Shown: positions 20,707-29,650 of the stretch, one piece after another
How the letters are laid out: each line of letters opens with the position of its first letter
Numbering within the stretch: position 1 is the first letter of the stretch
Virus record (IMG/VR): IMGVR_UViG_3300027573_000062
Span: 1-42,545 of that record
Direction: 5' to 3' (one strand)
DNA length: 42,545 nucleotides
Source of the DNA: a virus
Notes under the pieces: model-generated
What the model saw: only the letters and a program-made list of their open reading frames with translations
The model's database searches: none
Told to the model about the DNA's origin: nothing
Made by a program: the position numbers and the translations under genes

Positions 20707-21956
20707 CACTGCACGCGCTTCGCGCCTTTGGCGACGTAGTGCTCGGCCTGGTCCGCTGGCACTTCGCGCGTGGTGCCGTCAGGTGCGCGCAGTTTCACCA
20801 TGCCGCCACCGCTCGGGCCAGTCGCGCCGCCGAAAATCATCTCGTGCGGGATCTCGTAACGGTCGGCCGTCGCTTCCAGTCGCTTGCGCGCCCGCTCCGG
20901 CGCGTCCTGCGTGTTCTGCTTGAACTGCTCGGCCGTCTTGACCATCTGCTCCAAGTCGGCTTTCGGCACGCCCGCGCCGCCGCGCGCGAGCTTCTCGATG
21001 TAACCCTGCATCCGACCCATGAGTCCGATACCCTGCGACGACCGCGCGTATTCGGACTCGCGCACGACCGACTCTGGGTCGAGCATCTTCTGAAACGTGA
21101 CAAGCACGGCCTGTGACGCCCCGTTCGGATCGGCATCGAAACGGTCAAGACCGGTCTTCATGATTTGGAACTGGCGGTCCATCTCTTTGTTCGTCGTGTT
21201 CGCCTTCGTCCAGTCGGCCGACATCTTGTTGATCAGCGCCGCTTCCGACGTCTGCGTCAACGGCTTGCGCGTGCGCGTGGCGGCTTCCGCGATGCGCTCG
21301 GCCACGGGTGCATGGCGTTCGGCTTCCGTCTGCTGACGTTCGGCAAGTTCCTGCGCGCGATCCCGCTGCTCGAGCGGCGCCAGCGCCGCATCGACGGCCG
21401 GCGCCATCGACCCCGGCATCCGCTGCAGCAGTTTCTGTCGCTGACTGAGCGGATGCGCTGACGGCAGGTTCCGCATCGTGTAGCGTGGCTCGCCGTTCGC
21501 GCCCGTGCTGCCCAGCGTCACTGGTTCTTCGACGGCCGGCTGCGCGACCGAGTCCATGACGTGCTGCTGATACGCGCCCTGCGCATCCGCCACGGCCGCA
21601 TCGCGCTGCTGGTCCACGGCCCGCTTGATGGCGATCTGCCGCGCGGCGTTCGCGTCGGTGAAGCCGGCGAGCCCGACGTTGCCCGCGATGCCAGCGCGGT
21701 CCGTTGCCGTCAGCCTCCCGCCGCCTTCAGTCGGCATGTCGTAGCGGCCGATGTCGCCGAGGTCGGCGCGGAAGCCCATCCCAGCGCCGCGCGCGGCTTG
21801 TTCCTGATCGTGCAGTGCGCCGAAGAACGTATCCCAGCCCGGATCGCCCGTGACGGCGAGCGAACCGAGCGGCATCTCGCCTTCGAGCGAGCGACCGACT
21901 CGGCGGGCGCGTTCGCGTTCGCGCGTGGCGAAGTTGCGGGCTGTGGCGTTGCTCAT
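20706..21956 (-). CDS. Putative internal virion protein, 416 aa
   Basis: Largely helical and Gln/Ala/Glu-rich. Segments LINKMSADWTKANTTNKEMD and FDADPNGASQAVLVTFQKML, followed by SVVRESEYARSSQGIG, match a conserved phage structural protein found beside ejection proteins. It ends in a short beta module with VKLRAPDGTTREVPADQAEH. The ATG overlaps the preceding stop as ATGA. Structural function inferred from position and composition. Confidence 0.65.
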   Translation of the reverse strand: MSNATARNFATRERERARRVGRSLEGEMPLGSLAVTGDPGWDTFFGALHDQEQAARGAGMGFRADLGDIGRYDMPTEGGGRLTATDRAGIAGNVGLAGFTDANAARQIAIKRAVDQQRDAAVADAQGAYQQHVMDSVAQPAVEEPVTLGSTGANGEPRYTMRNLPSAHPLSQRQKLLQRMPGSMAPAVDAALAPLEQRDRAQELAERQQTEAERHAPVAERIAEAATRTRKPLTQTSEAALINKMSADWTKANTTNKEMDRQFQIMKTGLDRFDADPNGASQAVLVTFQKMLDPESVVRESEYARSSQGIGLMGRMQGYIEKLARGGAGVPKADLEQMVKTAEQFKQNTQDAPERARKRLEATADRYEIPHEMIFGGATGPSGGGMVKLRAPDGTTREVPADQAEHYVAKGAKRVQ

Positions 21957-22135
21957 GATTCAGCCTTGGCGATGGCCGCCCGCGCGGCTATGACTTCAGC
22001 ATCAGTATCCGGATCCCATCGGTAGCATCCAGCTTCGCCGACGAGTTGGACATACCTGTCCGTCAACGCCCTCAGCGCAGTCAGCAGTTCAGCCATGAGA
22101 ACAATGTCGGCGCTCTGTTGCGTGGCTGTGCTCAC
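21953..22135 (-). CDS. 60-aa helical protein
   Basis: GTG 22135 in a GTGA overlap begins VSTATQQSADIVLMAELLTA, continuing LRALTDRYVQLVGEAGC. Mostly one long helix. A virion or assembly accessory by location; unrecognised. Confidence 0.55.
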   Translation of the reverse strand: MSTATQQSADIVLMAELLTALRALTDRYVQLVGEAGCYRWDPDTDAEVIAARAAIAKAES

Positions 22136-23334
22136 TGTCCGGCCCCCCGATATGTGCGCCGTCCGATGGTCCCAAGATCCGCGCGCGTCGTAGGCTGCAT
22201 CGCCGCTTCCGCCTGCTGCTGTCGCAGCGCCGCGACCATCTTCGCGTATTCAGATGCGGCGTAGGGGTTCTCCGCGCCCGCGCTCGTGGACACGGACGGC
22301 CCGGACGGCTGCGCGTAGGCGGTCGGCGCGGCGTTCTGTCGCGCGCGTTCGGCCTGATCGGCGTCGAAGCGCGACCATCCAAGCCCCGCGTCAGTGTTCG
22401 CGCGAAACGCGTCAAGGCTGCCGCGATACTGGTCCATGCCCTGGCCCCAGTTCTGCTGGTTCGTGTCGCGGTTGGTCGTGTAAGTGCCGAGCGAGCGATT
22501 GAAGGCGTTCTGGAAGTCCCCCGCCGCGATCCCGGCGGCGTCGCGCTGAAGGTTCTTGACCGTCCCGGTGTTCAGCAGTGTTCCGCGCGCCGCCGCCGAC
22601 CGTTCGCGCGTCTTACGCGCTTCGTCGAGCAGATACTGGTAGTCCGGACTGTGCTCGAAGTTCGCGGCGCTCGGCGCGGTGAAGTCGCCGTATGGCTTGG
22701 GCGTCGGCGCGGCGCCGGTGAACTGGCGGCCGGTTGTGGAGTAGTTGCTGGATGCCGATCCTGTCCCAGTGCTACCGCCGCTCGCCGACACGCCGCCGCC
22801 ACCGCCGCTCGGAAAGTAGGAATACGCCGCATCACGGATCGCCTGCTCGCGCGAGAAGCCGGGCATGTAGGCGCCGTTCGGGTTGCCGCCCGCCTGTTCG
22901 TTGCGCGTCACGAAGTCTCGCGCGAGACCGAGGATCCGCTGCTGTTCGGCCGGATCCGATACGACATTGCCCCAGTTGATGCCGTATTCGCCGATGTTCT
23001 GCGTCGGACCAGCACCGCCTGGCGGTCGCGCCTCCCGCGTCAGAATCTCGCCGCGCGAGTTGTATTCCGGCGCGGCGGTCTGCGTCGTGACCTGTCCCGG
23101 CTCCTGATACCCGGGCGGCATCACCTCTGCCCCGAGCTCGCTGCCGACGTTCATGCCTGGCAGCGGCGCCTTGAGCGGATCCTGCACCGTCTGTCCGGTC
23201 TGCGGCGGCACGAACGGGCCGGTCGGCGCCGTAATCGCGCCGACAGGATTCAGCGATCCGAGCGGCTTCTTGTCCGGCGGCATCACGGTCGCGCCGACGC
23301 CGGCCGGAGCCTGTGGGCGACGGAGCGTCGCCAT
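22132..23334 (-). CDS. Putative DNA transfer/ejection protein, 400 aa
   Basis: A proline/glycine-rich N-terminal half is followed by a Gly/Ser linker and a helical domain (SPDYQYLLDEARKTRERSAA, ARGTLLNTGTVKNLQRDAAG, DFQNAFNRSLGTYTTNRDTN). I recognise the last pattern from podophage DNA-ejection proteins. ATG 23334 coincides with the preceding stop as TAATG. Probably inside the virion, acting at infection. Confidence 0.7.
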   Translation of the reverse strand: MATLRRPQAPAGVGATVMPPDKKPLGSLNPVGAITAPTGPFVPPQTGQTVQDPLKAPLPGMNVGSELGAEVMPPGYQEPGQVTTQTAAPEYNSRGEILTREARPPGGAGPTQNIGEYGINWGNVVSDPAEQQRILGLARDFVTRNEQAGGNPNGAYMPGFSREQAIRDAAYSYFPSGGGGGVSASGGSTGTGSASSNYSTTGRQFTGAAPTPKPYGDFTAPSAANFEHSPDYQYLLDEARKTRERSAAARGTLLNTGTVKNLQRDAAGIAAGDFQNAFNRSLGTYTTNRDTNQQNWGQGMDQYRGSLDAFRANTDAGLGWSRFDADQAERARQNAAPTAYAQPSGPSVSTSAGAENPYAASEYAKMVAALRQQQAEAAMQPTTRADLGTIGRRTYRGAGQ

Positions 23335-23474
23335 TACGAGTCTGCCTTCGGCGCGGCTTCGAGTTCCTTGATGCGCTCGTGGAGTGCTTCGTTCTCGGCC
23401 TGCAAGCGCAGGATCGTGAGCGTCTGCGCACCGAGGGTGTCTTGCACGAGATGCTCGAGGGTTTTTGCGGGCAT
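23334..23474 (-). CDS. 46-aa coiled-coil protein
   Basis: MPAKTLEHLVQDTLGAQTLT continues with ILRLQAENEALHERIKELEA, a clear leucine-zipper-like heptad pattern. Both ends overlap neighbours as TAATG. Possibly an assembly adaptor or a multimerising accessory of the ejection proteins. Confidence 0.6.
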   Translation of the reverse strand: MPAKTLEHLVQDTLGAQTLTILRLQAENEALHERIKELEAAPKADS

Positions 23475-23812
23475 TACTGCACCCCTGCCATGATGTCCCA
23501 GTCGGTGGCGAGCTGGGATTCGATCGCCGCGTCGGTCGCAGCCGTGACCGCCGCATCGGCCGCGAAGTCGAACGTCGTATCCGCTCCGATCAGATTCGTC
23601 CGCTCCACCAGCCACGGCGAAATCTGCACAGCCGTCGTGGCGAGATTCGGCAGCACCGTCACGCGCGCGAACGTCTCGCGCTGTTCGTGGTCGGGCGTCG
23701 CCGGACTCTCCGCGATGACCTGAAACGCCACAACGGCGAGGGCGGCGCGGACGCGCGCGTGGAAGCTTGGTTCGGTTGCGAGTTTCTGCTGCGTGTAGGA
23801 CGTGTTCGCCAT
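23474..23812 (-). CDS. Small structural-region protein, 112 aa
   Basis: MANTSYTQQKLATEPSFHAR, then RAALAVVAFQVIAE, FARVTVLPNLATTAVQISPW and an Ala-rich C terminus. I recognise the general type as a phage virion-associated protein, but not its function. GGAG nine bases upstream of ATG 23812. Confidence 0.55.
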   Translation of the reverse strand: MANTSYTQQKLATEPSFHARVRAALAVVAFQVIAESPATPDHEQRETFARVTVLPNLATTAVQISPWLVERTNLIGADTTFDFAADAAVTAATDAAIESQLATDWDIMAGVQ

Positions 23813-23854
23813 GATGACTGTCTCCGGTTGCCGCCGTTAGATTACCACGCCTGT

Positions 23855-24355
23855 CTAGGTGACAGACCCGCGAATGATGGCGAAGCGCAGCACCAGCGCC
23901 TCGCCCAGACTCCCCGCCGTATTGTTCCGCAGCGTCACCCGGAACGAGCCCGCCGCTGGCGTGTTCGGCATGACGGTATAGGCGCCGATGGTGCCACCGC
24001 TGCTGTGGTTCATGACCACGACGTCCGTCGCCGCCATCTGGTTGTTCGTGACCGTAAACGAGACGATCGCGCCGGCCGCAAGTGCCGCGTTGTGTGTCGT
24101 GATGGTGCCGGAGAGCTTGTGGAGCACGACCGTTGTCGCCTTGTTCGTCGCCTGGACGACCGACCCGCCCGCGCCGACGCCGTAGCCGACACCCGGACCG
24201 CCCATGCAGATCAGCCCACCGATCCATGATGCGCCGTTGAACCGGAAGGCGTTTTTCGTGTCCGTCTCGTAGAACGTGAAGCCGATCGGCACGTTCGTCG
24301 GCTTGGTGTCCGAGGATAGGCCCGAAATCAGTTGTCCGGAGTAGTTCAGCGCCAT
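23855..24355 (-). CDS. Beta-rich virion protein, 166 aa
   Basis: The C-terminal ~110 residues (GGSVVQATNKATTVVLHKLS, IVSFTVTNNQMAATDVVVMN, GSFRVTLRNNTAGSLGEALV) form a beta-sandwich module that I recognise from many phage tail and decoration proteins. The N terminus includes GFTFYETDTKNAFRFNGASW, typical of fibre-attached modules. The start overlaps the fibre stop as TGATG. Likely bound to the fibre or tail. Confidence 0.65.
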   Translation of the reverse strand: MALNYSGQLISGLSSDTKPTNVPIGFTFYETDTKNAFRFNGASWIGGLICMGGPGVGYGVGAGGSVVQATNKATTVVLHKLSGTITTHNAALAAGAIVSFTVTNNQMAATDVVVMNHSSGGTIGAYTVMPNTPAAGSFRVTLRNNTAGSLGEALVLRFAIIRGSVT

Positions 24356-27150
24356 CACGCGACCTGCACGATTGAGCCTTCAACGTTGTAAGTGACGGTC
24401 GTATACGTGCCCGCCGCTTGCGTGCGCAGCGTGATCGACGTCGCTGACTTGCACCGGATGTGCATCGGCACGCCTTCGTAGGGACCGGCCCCGGTCACGT
24501 TCGTGATCGCCGTGACGAGCACGCCCGAGAGTTGCGAGAACGTGATCGTGAGGACGCGCGCCGCGTTTGTCTCGTCGGTGTAGGCGCACTCGGCCGTGAA
24601 GCTGTGCGCGGTGCTCGTCGTGACGTTGATATTCATCGAGACGACGAACGTGCCGTCTGCCGCGCCGACCGTGTAGGCCGCCACCGATGCGACCGCCGCC
24701 GTCTGCGCCGTCGAACGCGCTGACCCGTAGATCGCCGGATGCCCCCAGCCCGCCGTCACGATGCTGTTGTAGGTCGTGTTCTTGCCGCCGAGCTCCAGCG
24801 TCCCGCCGAGGTAGTTTCGTGCGCCGGTATCGACCTGATAGATGCCGTAGGCTTGATTCGTCTGCGTCCCGGCCGTCACGTCCCCGATGTAGAGCCCGTA
24901 GGTGTTCGTGATCGTGCCGAGATTAATCAGGTCGATAACGCGCAGACCATAGGCGCTCGTCGCCGTGACGCTGGCATGGTTGACTTCGGCGCTCACCCGC
25001 GCGCCGATAATCGTCGTGACTGTGCCGCTCGTCGCACCGTCCGACTTCGCGTTGAAACTGCCGCCGACAAGGTCCGTGGCGAGTCCTGAGGCCGTAGCGA
25101 TACGCGCAGATCCGGAGTAGGCAACGAGCACGTTTCCAGAGTGCGTATTGCTGGATTCGACAATAGCTTCGATGCCGCCAGCGCGTCCAAATTCCTGGTT
25201 CCCTGCAAAGCGAAGCTGGAACAACATCCAATTGACAGGGTTATTGTTGCCGTTGGTATTGTTCGTGATCGTAACGTTGCCGGAGAATCCGGCGTTGCCC
25301 TTGATGTAGGAAAATGCCGTCACGCTCGGCAGCGTCACGTCCTTACCGAACCCGAACGAGCTGTCGTCGCGGATAGCGAACGTGTCGGTTCCGCCAGAGT
25401 CCTCTGTCAGCAGCGACACCGTTGACAGCGTCGTGCCTGCGCCCTTGATATGCAGCCGTGCCGCGAGAGATGCGTTCGCGCCGAGCCCGAGGAAGTTCGC
25501 GCTGTCATCCCAGAAGAAATTCGCATTGTCCTGCGAGTAGACGCCTGACGCGCCTGCGAACACGACCGACCCAGCCGTCAGCGCGGTGCCGGTCCCGGTG
25601 CCACCGCGCGCGACCGAGAGCGTGCCGGTCCACCCGAGCGTCATCGACGTCGCCGCGAGCAGCGCGGTCGTAGGACTGCCGCCGAGCGTCAGCGTGACGT
25701 TCGTGTCGTCAACGCGCGTGAGCGCTTGGCCGTTCTCGAGGAATGCAAACGTCTTGCGCGTCGGACCAGTGGTCATCGTCGCGTAATACGCGTCGGTCAG
25801 AAACTCGATCGCGCCCGCTTCTGGAGCCGTGAGCAGTGGTCCAGATGTGAGCTTCAGCGGTGCCGTGCCGGCAGCCGTCGTGCCGGCCTTGATGTGCGCG
25901 AAGGCCGTTGGTGACGTCGTGCCGACTCCGAGTCGTCCAATCGAGTCAATGCGGACGCGTTCAACGAGCGAGCCTAAGCCGCCCAGCGGCATCGTCAGGA
26001 ACTGGATATAGCCGGAGATGTCGGTGGCGACGACATCCTCTACGACCATGCCTATTTCAGCGACGGAATAACGGGAAGTTCCGTTATACGCCTCCGATCC
26101 CCACAGTCCAATCAACATGCCAGCCGAAACAATCGTTGGCGCGCTGAGCGTGCCGCCAGACCTGACGCTGCGCAAATAGAGGCCCGGTAGATGGAAGTTC
26201 ACCGACGACGCCGCAACGCCCTGCAGCGTGCCAGAAGCCGCGCCCGTGAGCAGCGCGACAACAGCGCCTGGAAGCAATGAGGCGTCCGGTGCGTCCCCTC
26301 CGTCATTGACGTGTAACGGGCGTTTAGGGGTTGGTGTGCCGATGCCGAGTTTATTGTTGGTGTCGTCCCAGAATAGGTTGGCGTTATCCTGCCCGTAGGT
26401 ATCGGTCGCGCTGGCGAACACGACTGAACCGGCCGTGACGGCGTTCGGGAGCTTCAGCGTCGACCACAGCGGTGCCGTCGCCACACCGCCTGAGCGCAGA
26501 TACGACCCGACCGCGACGTCTGCGAGCGTGGCGAGTTGCGTGGCGCTCACCGCGTAGAGCAAGTCGCCTATGACGAAGCCGGTCGGCAACCCCGCCATCG
26601 ACAGCACGCCGCCGCTGAGCGACAAGCCGCCTGCGACTTCGATTTCCTCGGCATCGCCTTCGCCGTCCGTCGTGCGTCCGAGCAGCCGTGGCGACGACAT
26701 CGTAATGCGCGTGAACGGCAGTTGCGGGATCTGGTCGGGGTCAAGCGGACCGATGATGGACCCGGAATCGACGAGCGGCGCCTGTTCAATGCGGCGCTTG
26801 GCCTCCATCAGCCACTTCGGCGCGCCGTAGATGTCCAGCGTGTAGTCAGCCGTGACCGGCACGCGCGGCATGAGTTGCGTCGAAGGATTGCTGTAGGTGT
26901 AGAGTCCGACACCCGTGCCGACGCCAGCGACGATGACATCGACGGCGCCGACGTTGTGCGATGGCGTCACGGCCGTGATGCGCGTGTTGCTCACGACAAC
27001 GAAGGACGTCGCCGCGCCGCCACCGAACGTCACGCCGCCAGTCGCAAAGTCGAAGCCGAAGCCGGTAATCGTGACGGCGGTGCCGCCCGCGATGGTGCCA
27101 CCGCTCGGGGTGACGCGGGTCACGCTGGTGAAGGTGTAAGTGTCGCTCAT
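24355..27150 (-). CDS. Tail fibre with N-terminal IPT/TIG domain, 931 aa
   Basis: An IPT/TIG immunoglobulin-like domain occupies about 10-92 (TPSGGTIAGGTAVTITGFGF). A linker with IPQLPFTRITMSSPRLLGRT leads into long beta-rich fibre repeats, including two copies of a TAGSVVFA...QDNAN(L/F)FWDD module (about 236-264 and 522-550). LGVGTTSPTAFAHI and IEFLTDAYYATMTTGPTR are familiar fibre stalk elements. It ends with a beta C-terminal domain. Largest protein of the window and probable receptor-binding fibre. ATGA overlap at its start. Confidence 0.85.
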   Translation of the reverse strand: MSDTYTFTSVTRVTPSGGTIAGGTAVTITGFGFDFATGGVTFGGGAATSFVVVSNTRITAVTPSHNVGAVDVIVAGVGTGVGLYTYSNPSTQLMPRVPVTADYTLDIYGAPKWLMEAKRRIEQAPLVDSGSIIGPLDPDQIPQLPFTRITMSSPRLLGRTTDGEGDAEEIEVAGGLSLSGGVLSMAGLPTGFVIGDLLYAVSATQLATLADVAVGSYLRSGGVATAPLWSTLKLPNAVTAGSVVFASATDTYGQDNANLFWDDTNNKLGIGTPTPKRPLHVNDGGDAPDASLLPGAVVALLTGAASGTLQGVAASSVNFHLPGLYLRSVRSGGTLSAPTIVSAGMLIGLWGSEAYNGTSRYSVAEIGMVVEDVVATDISGYIQFLTMPLGGLGSLVERVRIDSIGRLGVGTTSPTAFAHIKAGTTAAGTAPLKLTSGPLLTAPEAGAIEFLTDAYYATMTTGPTRKTFAFLENGQALTRVDDTNVTLTLGGSPTTALLAATSMTLGWTGTLSVARGGTGTGTALTAGSVVFAGASGVYSQDNANFFWDDSANFLGLGANASLAARLHIKGAGTTLSTVSLLTEDSGGTDTFAIRDDSSFGFGKDVTLPSVTAFSYIKGNAGFSGNVTITNNTNGNNNPVNWMLFQLRFAGNQEFGRAGGIEAIVESSNTHSGNVLVAYSGSARIATASGLATDLVGGSFNAKSDGATSGTVTTIIGARVSAEVNHASVTATSAYGLRVIDLINLGTITNTYGLYIGDVTAGTQTNQAYGIYQVDTGARNYLGGTLELGGKNTTYNSIVTAGWGHPAIYGSARSTAQTAAVASVAAYTVGAADGTFVVSMNINVTTSTAHSFTAECAYTDETNAARVLTITFSQLSGVLVTAITNVTGAGPYEGVPMHIRCKSATSITLRTQAAGTYTTVTYNVEGSIVQVA
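25503..25587 (-). repeat. Internal fibre repeat, copy B
   Basis: About 85 bases, roughly 70% identical to 26361-26445. Encodes LTAGSVVFAGASGVYSQDNA followed by NFFWDD. Confidence 0.65.
26361..26445 (-). repeat. Internal fibre repeat, copy A
   Basis: Partner of 25503-25587. Encodes VTAGSVVFASATDTYGQDNA followed by NLFWDD. Suggests growth of the fibre by duplication. Confidence 0.65.
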
Positions 27151-27515
27151 GGCCGTGTGCTAAAATATGCGCAACCGCACGGCTCGGTTAGCCGAACAAA
27201 CAAGAGAGGCTCAAGATGAAGGCTGTATTTTCTATCCCTGGCCCGGACAACTCCCTCAATTCCCCATCTTTCGATTTCACGATCTGTTTCAATGGCTTGC
27301 CGGGAAAGGTCGTAATTGAAATAGATCGCGTTGACTACCAGGGTTTCTCTGGCAGCAGCGATAGTCCAATTACTGACACGACTCGAAGGACAGTCAACGT
27401 CTGCCGTTCCGTTATTGAATCCAGTAACGTAAGGGCCATTGCCAGCGCTATGCTGAGTGCCGCGACAGAATCCAAGCGTTAGTTCAAGATTGGTGACGGT
27501 GTCGTTGGCTCTCAT
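27147..27515 (-). CDS. Possible late-operon protein, 122 aa (competes with the rightward frame at 27216-27482)
   Basis: Begins MRANDTVTNLELTLGFCRGT. It overlaps both neighbours as ATGA, which fits the packing of the late operon and is its main support. Composition is mixed and no family is recognised; the C terminus LTEPCGCAYFSTRP is unusual. It lies in a ~50% GC island. Its codons coincide with those of the opposite-strand frame, so codon bias cannot decide between them. Confidence 0.4.
   Translation of the reverse strand: MRANDTVTNLELTLGFCRGTQHSAGNGPYVTGFNNGTADVDCPSSRVSNWTIAAARETLVVNAIYFNYDLSRQAIETDREIERWGIEGVVRARDRKYSLHLEPLLFVRLTEPCGCAYFSTRP
27158..27166 (+). promoter_or_regulatory. Extended -10 promoter facing against the late operon
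   Basis: TGC followed by TAAAAT is a good extended -10. The region 17 bp upstream (AAGTGT) is a poor -35, as is often seen with extended -10 promoters. Transcription would begin near 27173 and run antisense to the late genes, toward the rightward frame at 27216. Confidence 0.4.
27216..27482 (+). CDS. Possible moron gene, antisense to the late operon, 88 aa
   Basis: MKAVFSIPGPDNSLNSPSFD, with strand-like GKVVIEIDRVDYQGF and a helical C terminus. It has GAGAGG six bases before the ATG and an extended -10 box about 50 bases upstream, so it has complete expression signals of its own. Low GC compared with flanks and insertion between two genes fit a moron. No family is recognised. A leftward frame over the same bases is the alternative, and both might be used. 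Confidence 0.45.
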   Translation: MKAVFSIPGPDNSLNSPSFDFTICFNGLPGKVVIEIDRVDYQGFSGSSDSPITDTTRRTVNVCRSVIESSNVRAIASAMLSAATESKR

Positions 27516-28216
27516 GTCACCGTCACCGTCACCTGTCCGACCGCGTGCGCGGGCGTGACGACCGTGGCTGACGTATCCGACGCGACGACGAGCCCAGTGC
27601 CTGCCGTGTCTCCGAACAGCGCGGCCGTCTTGCCCGTGAATCCCGTCCCGGTCAGCGTCACGACCGTGCCGCCCGCCTTGTCTCCGTGCGTGGGGGTCAC
27701 GTCGGTAACGACGGCGCCGCTCGGCGTATAGACGAAGTCGATGCTGAGGACGCTGATCGTGTAGCCGAACGTCACGCCGTTTTCGATGCTGCCGCCGACG
27801 CCGAACACGCTCCACGGATACGTCGGAAGGTTCTCCATGAGATCGCCGCCCGGAGGACCGGACGTGAAGTTCAACGTCGCATCCCACGCGCCGGAACTGG
27901 ACCACGACGCGCCTTCGGCCTGCGTGTGCGTTTCATCGAAGCCGCTCAGGTCGTAGAGCGTGCCGGGACCGACCGTGGAATACGTGCCAGCATGCGCGAA
28001 GTTGACGATTGCGCTCGTGATCGTGCCTTCGATACTACCGAGCGTCGAGAGGTCAAACGGGCTCACCGCATCATCAGGCAGCAACGCGATGCTGCCACCG
28101 CTCGTCTGTGACCCTGTCCCGACCATAGAATCCGCGGGCGACCAGGCAACTGTTGTGAACGTATTCCCAAGCCACGTCACGCCAGAGGCCGCGAACGGAA
28201 ACGAAATCGTCGCCAC
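27512..28216 (-). CDS. Virion protein with C-terminal IPT/TIG domain, 234 aa
   Basis: A beta-rich N-terminal domain (about 1-160; ISFPFAASGVTWLGNTFTTV) is followed by an IPT/TIG module (VTDVTPTHGDKAGGTVVTLT, then GTGFTGKTAALF). It resembles the IPT domain that begins the fibre downstream. Start is GTG 28216 directly after the gp10-like stop TAG. Probably a tail or fibre-base component. Confidence 0.7.
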   Translation of the reverse strand: MATISFPFAASGVTWLGNTFTTVAWSPADSMVGTGSQTSGGSIALLPDDAVSPFDLSTLGSIEGTITSAIVNFAHAGTYSTVGPGTLYDLSGFDETHTQAEGASWSSSGAWDATLNFTSGPPGGDLMENLPTYPWSVFGVGGSIENGVTFGYTISVLSIDFVYTPSGAVVTDVTPTHGDKAGGTVVTLTGTGFTGKTAALFGDTAGTGLVVASDTSATVVTPAHAVGQVTVTVT

Positions 28217-29647
28217 CTACGACGTCCCCACTTCCAGCTCGAGATACGCATCAACGAGCCGCCACGGTATCGGATCGCTGACCGACACCTCGAACACGCG
28301 ATCGCGCGCCGATCCGAGCCGCCGCCACGCCACACGCTGCGCATACGCGCCGATCGGCCCCGCCGACGCGTTGAGTACGTTGCTCCACGTCTGCCCGCCA
28401 TCGTTGGACCAGCGCAGCATCGCCAACGGGTCCGAGCCCTGGCCGCTCGAGAGTCCGAGCCCGACTTCCATGTGGAGCTGGAACCAGCTATACGTCGCGC
28501 GCTTCAGCTCCTTGACGAGATGCGGCGCGCGGCGCACGCGCCGAAGTCCGCTGACGCCGTCCGTGTGCGTCGCGAACGCCTGCGACATCTCGTAGATCAT
28601 CCCGCTCACGCGATCGCCGACTAGATGCTTGCCGAATGCGTAGGTGTGGCCCCAGACATCGATCGCGCCACCGTCCGATCCTGTGCGCTCGTGCCACAGA
28701 CCACTCGTGAGATCGAAGACCCATGTCGCGCCAGCCGTGGGAAACGACAGCACGTAGAACTGATGCCCCTGCTCGTCGTAGCTCGTGGACCCTTCGGCGT
28801 CGAGCACGGTCGAGTAACTTCGGATCGCGTATTCGACGGCGTGCGTCGAGATGCGCTGCGCGGTGTAGCCGTTGCCGTAGCGGACCGAGAGATCATGCGC
28901 GAGCCATGCGGGCGAACCGTTCACGAGCGCGGGCGACTCCGGGGCGGCCGTGCCGTAGGGGATCGCCACGGACGGATTCGGAATGAACACGAACCCTGCC
29001 GCAGCCGACGAGTCTGACGCCGCCGCGTTGTAATACACCGACGTGGACGCCGAACCGAACAGCCAGATTTCTTTCGGACGCGCGAGCATCTTGACCCACT
29101 TGTCGGGCGTGTCGTTGCGCTGAGCGGCTTCGTCGTAGACCAGCCCGTTGACAATCTCCGACTGATAGATCGTGCTCGTGTTAGGGTCCAGTGAAACGAA
29201 AAACCCGTCCTGGTAAACGACGTCCGACGACGCCTGATCCGCGATCGCCGTCAACGTGTTCGTGAGCACGTCGAAGCAATACAGCGTCGAGTCGCTGCTC
29301 ATCGCAATCTGATGCCCAGCGTCGCCGTTGCTGGCGAACGACACGAGTTGATTGTTCAGATTCGACAGGCCCGTCGCGCGCAGGATCGCTGTGTTGATCG
29401 ACGTGACTTCGTAGAGGTTCTCACCACCGACGGCGAACGTCGCGCCGTTGATCGTGAACGCGCCACGATACGGCGCTTCGGGCAGTTCGACGTATTCATC
29501 GAAGCCCGGCGCGGGCTCGTAGACGTATTCGGCCGGGCCAGTGCCAGATTCGACCTTGACGGGATACCAGTTGACGACCTGATCGTAGGCTGCGAGCTTA
29601 TCCGGCAGCGTGTAGCTGGGTCCGATGAAACCTGGGTAGCGGGCCAT
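28217..29647 (-). CDS. P22 gp10-like packaged-DNA stabilisation / tail hub protein, 476 aa
   Basis: It begins MARYPGFIGPSYTLPDKLAA and has the conserved elements of this family: VNWYPVKVESG, KEIWLFGSASTSVYYN, AQRISTHAVEYAIRSYSTV, FYVLSFPTAGATWVFDLTSG, WHERTG, HTYAFGKHLVGDR and WRRLGSARDRVFEVSVSDP. In P22 the homologue forms the tail hub that plugs the portal after packaging. Position next to the gp4-like gene supports the call. Confidence 0.9.
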   Translation of the reverse strand: MARYPGFIGPSYTLPDKLAAYDQVVNWYPVKVESGTGPAEYVYEPAPGFDEYVELPEAPYRGAFTINGATFAVGGENLYEVTSINTAILRATGLSNLNNQLVSFASNGDAGHQIAMSSDSTLYCFDVLTNTLTAIADQASSDVVYQDGFFVSLDPNTSTIYQSEIVNGLVYDEAAQRNDTPDKWVKMLARPKEIWLFGSASTSVYYNAAASDSSAAAGFVFIPNPSVAIPYGTAAPESPALVNGSPAWLAHDLSVRYGNGYTAQRISTHAVEYAIRSYSTVLDAEGSTSYDEQGHQFYVLSFPTAGATWVFDLTSGLWHERTGSDGGAIDVWGHTYAFGKHLVGDRVSGMIYEMSQAFATHTDGVSGLRRVRRAPHLVKELKRATYSWFQLHMEVGLGLSSGQGSDPLAMLRWSNDGGQTWSNVLNASAGPIGAYAQRVAWRRLGSARDRVFEVSVSDPIPWRLVDAYLELEVGTS

Positions 29648-29650
29648 GCA

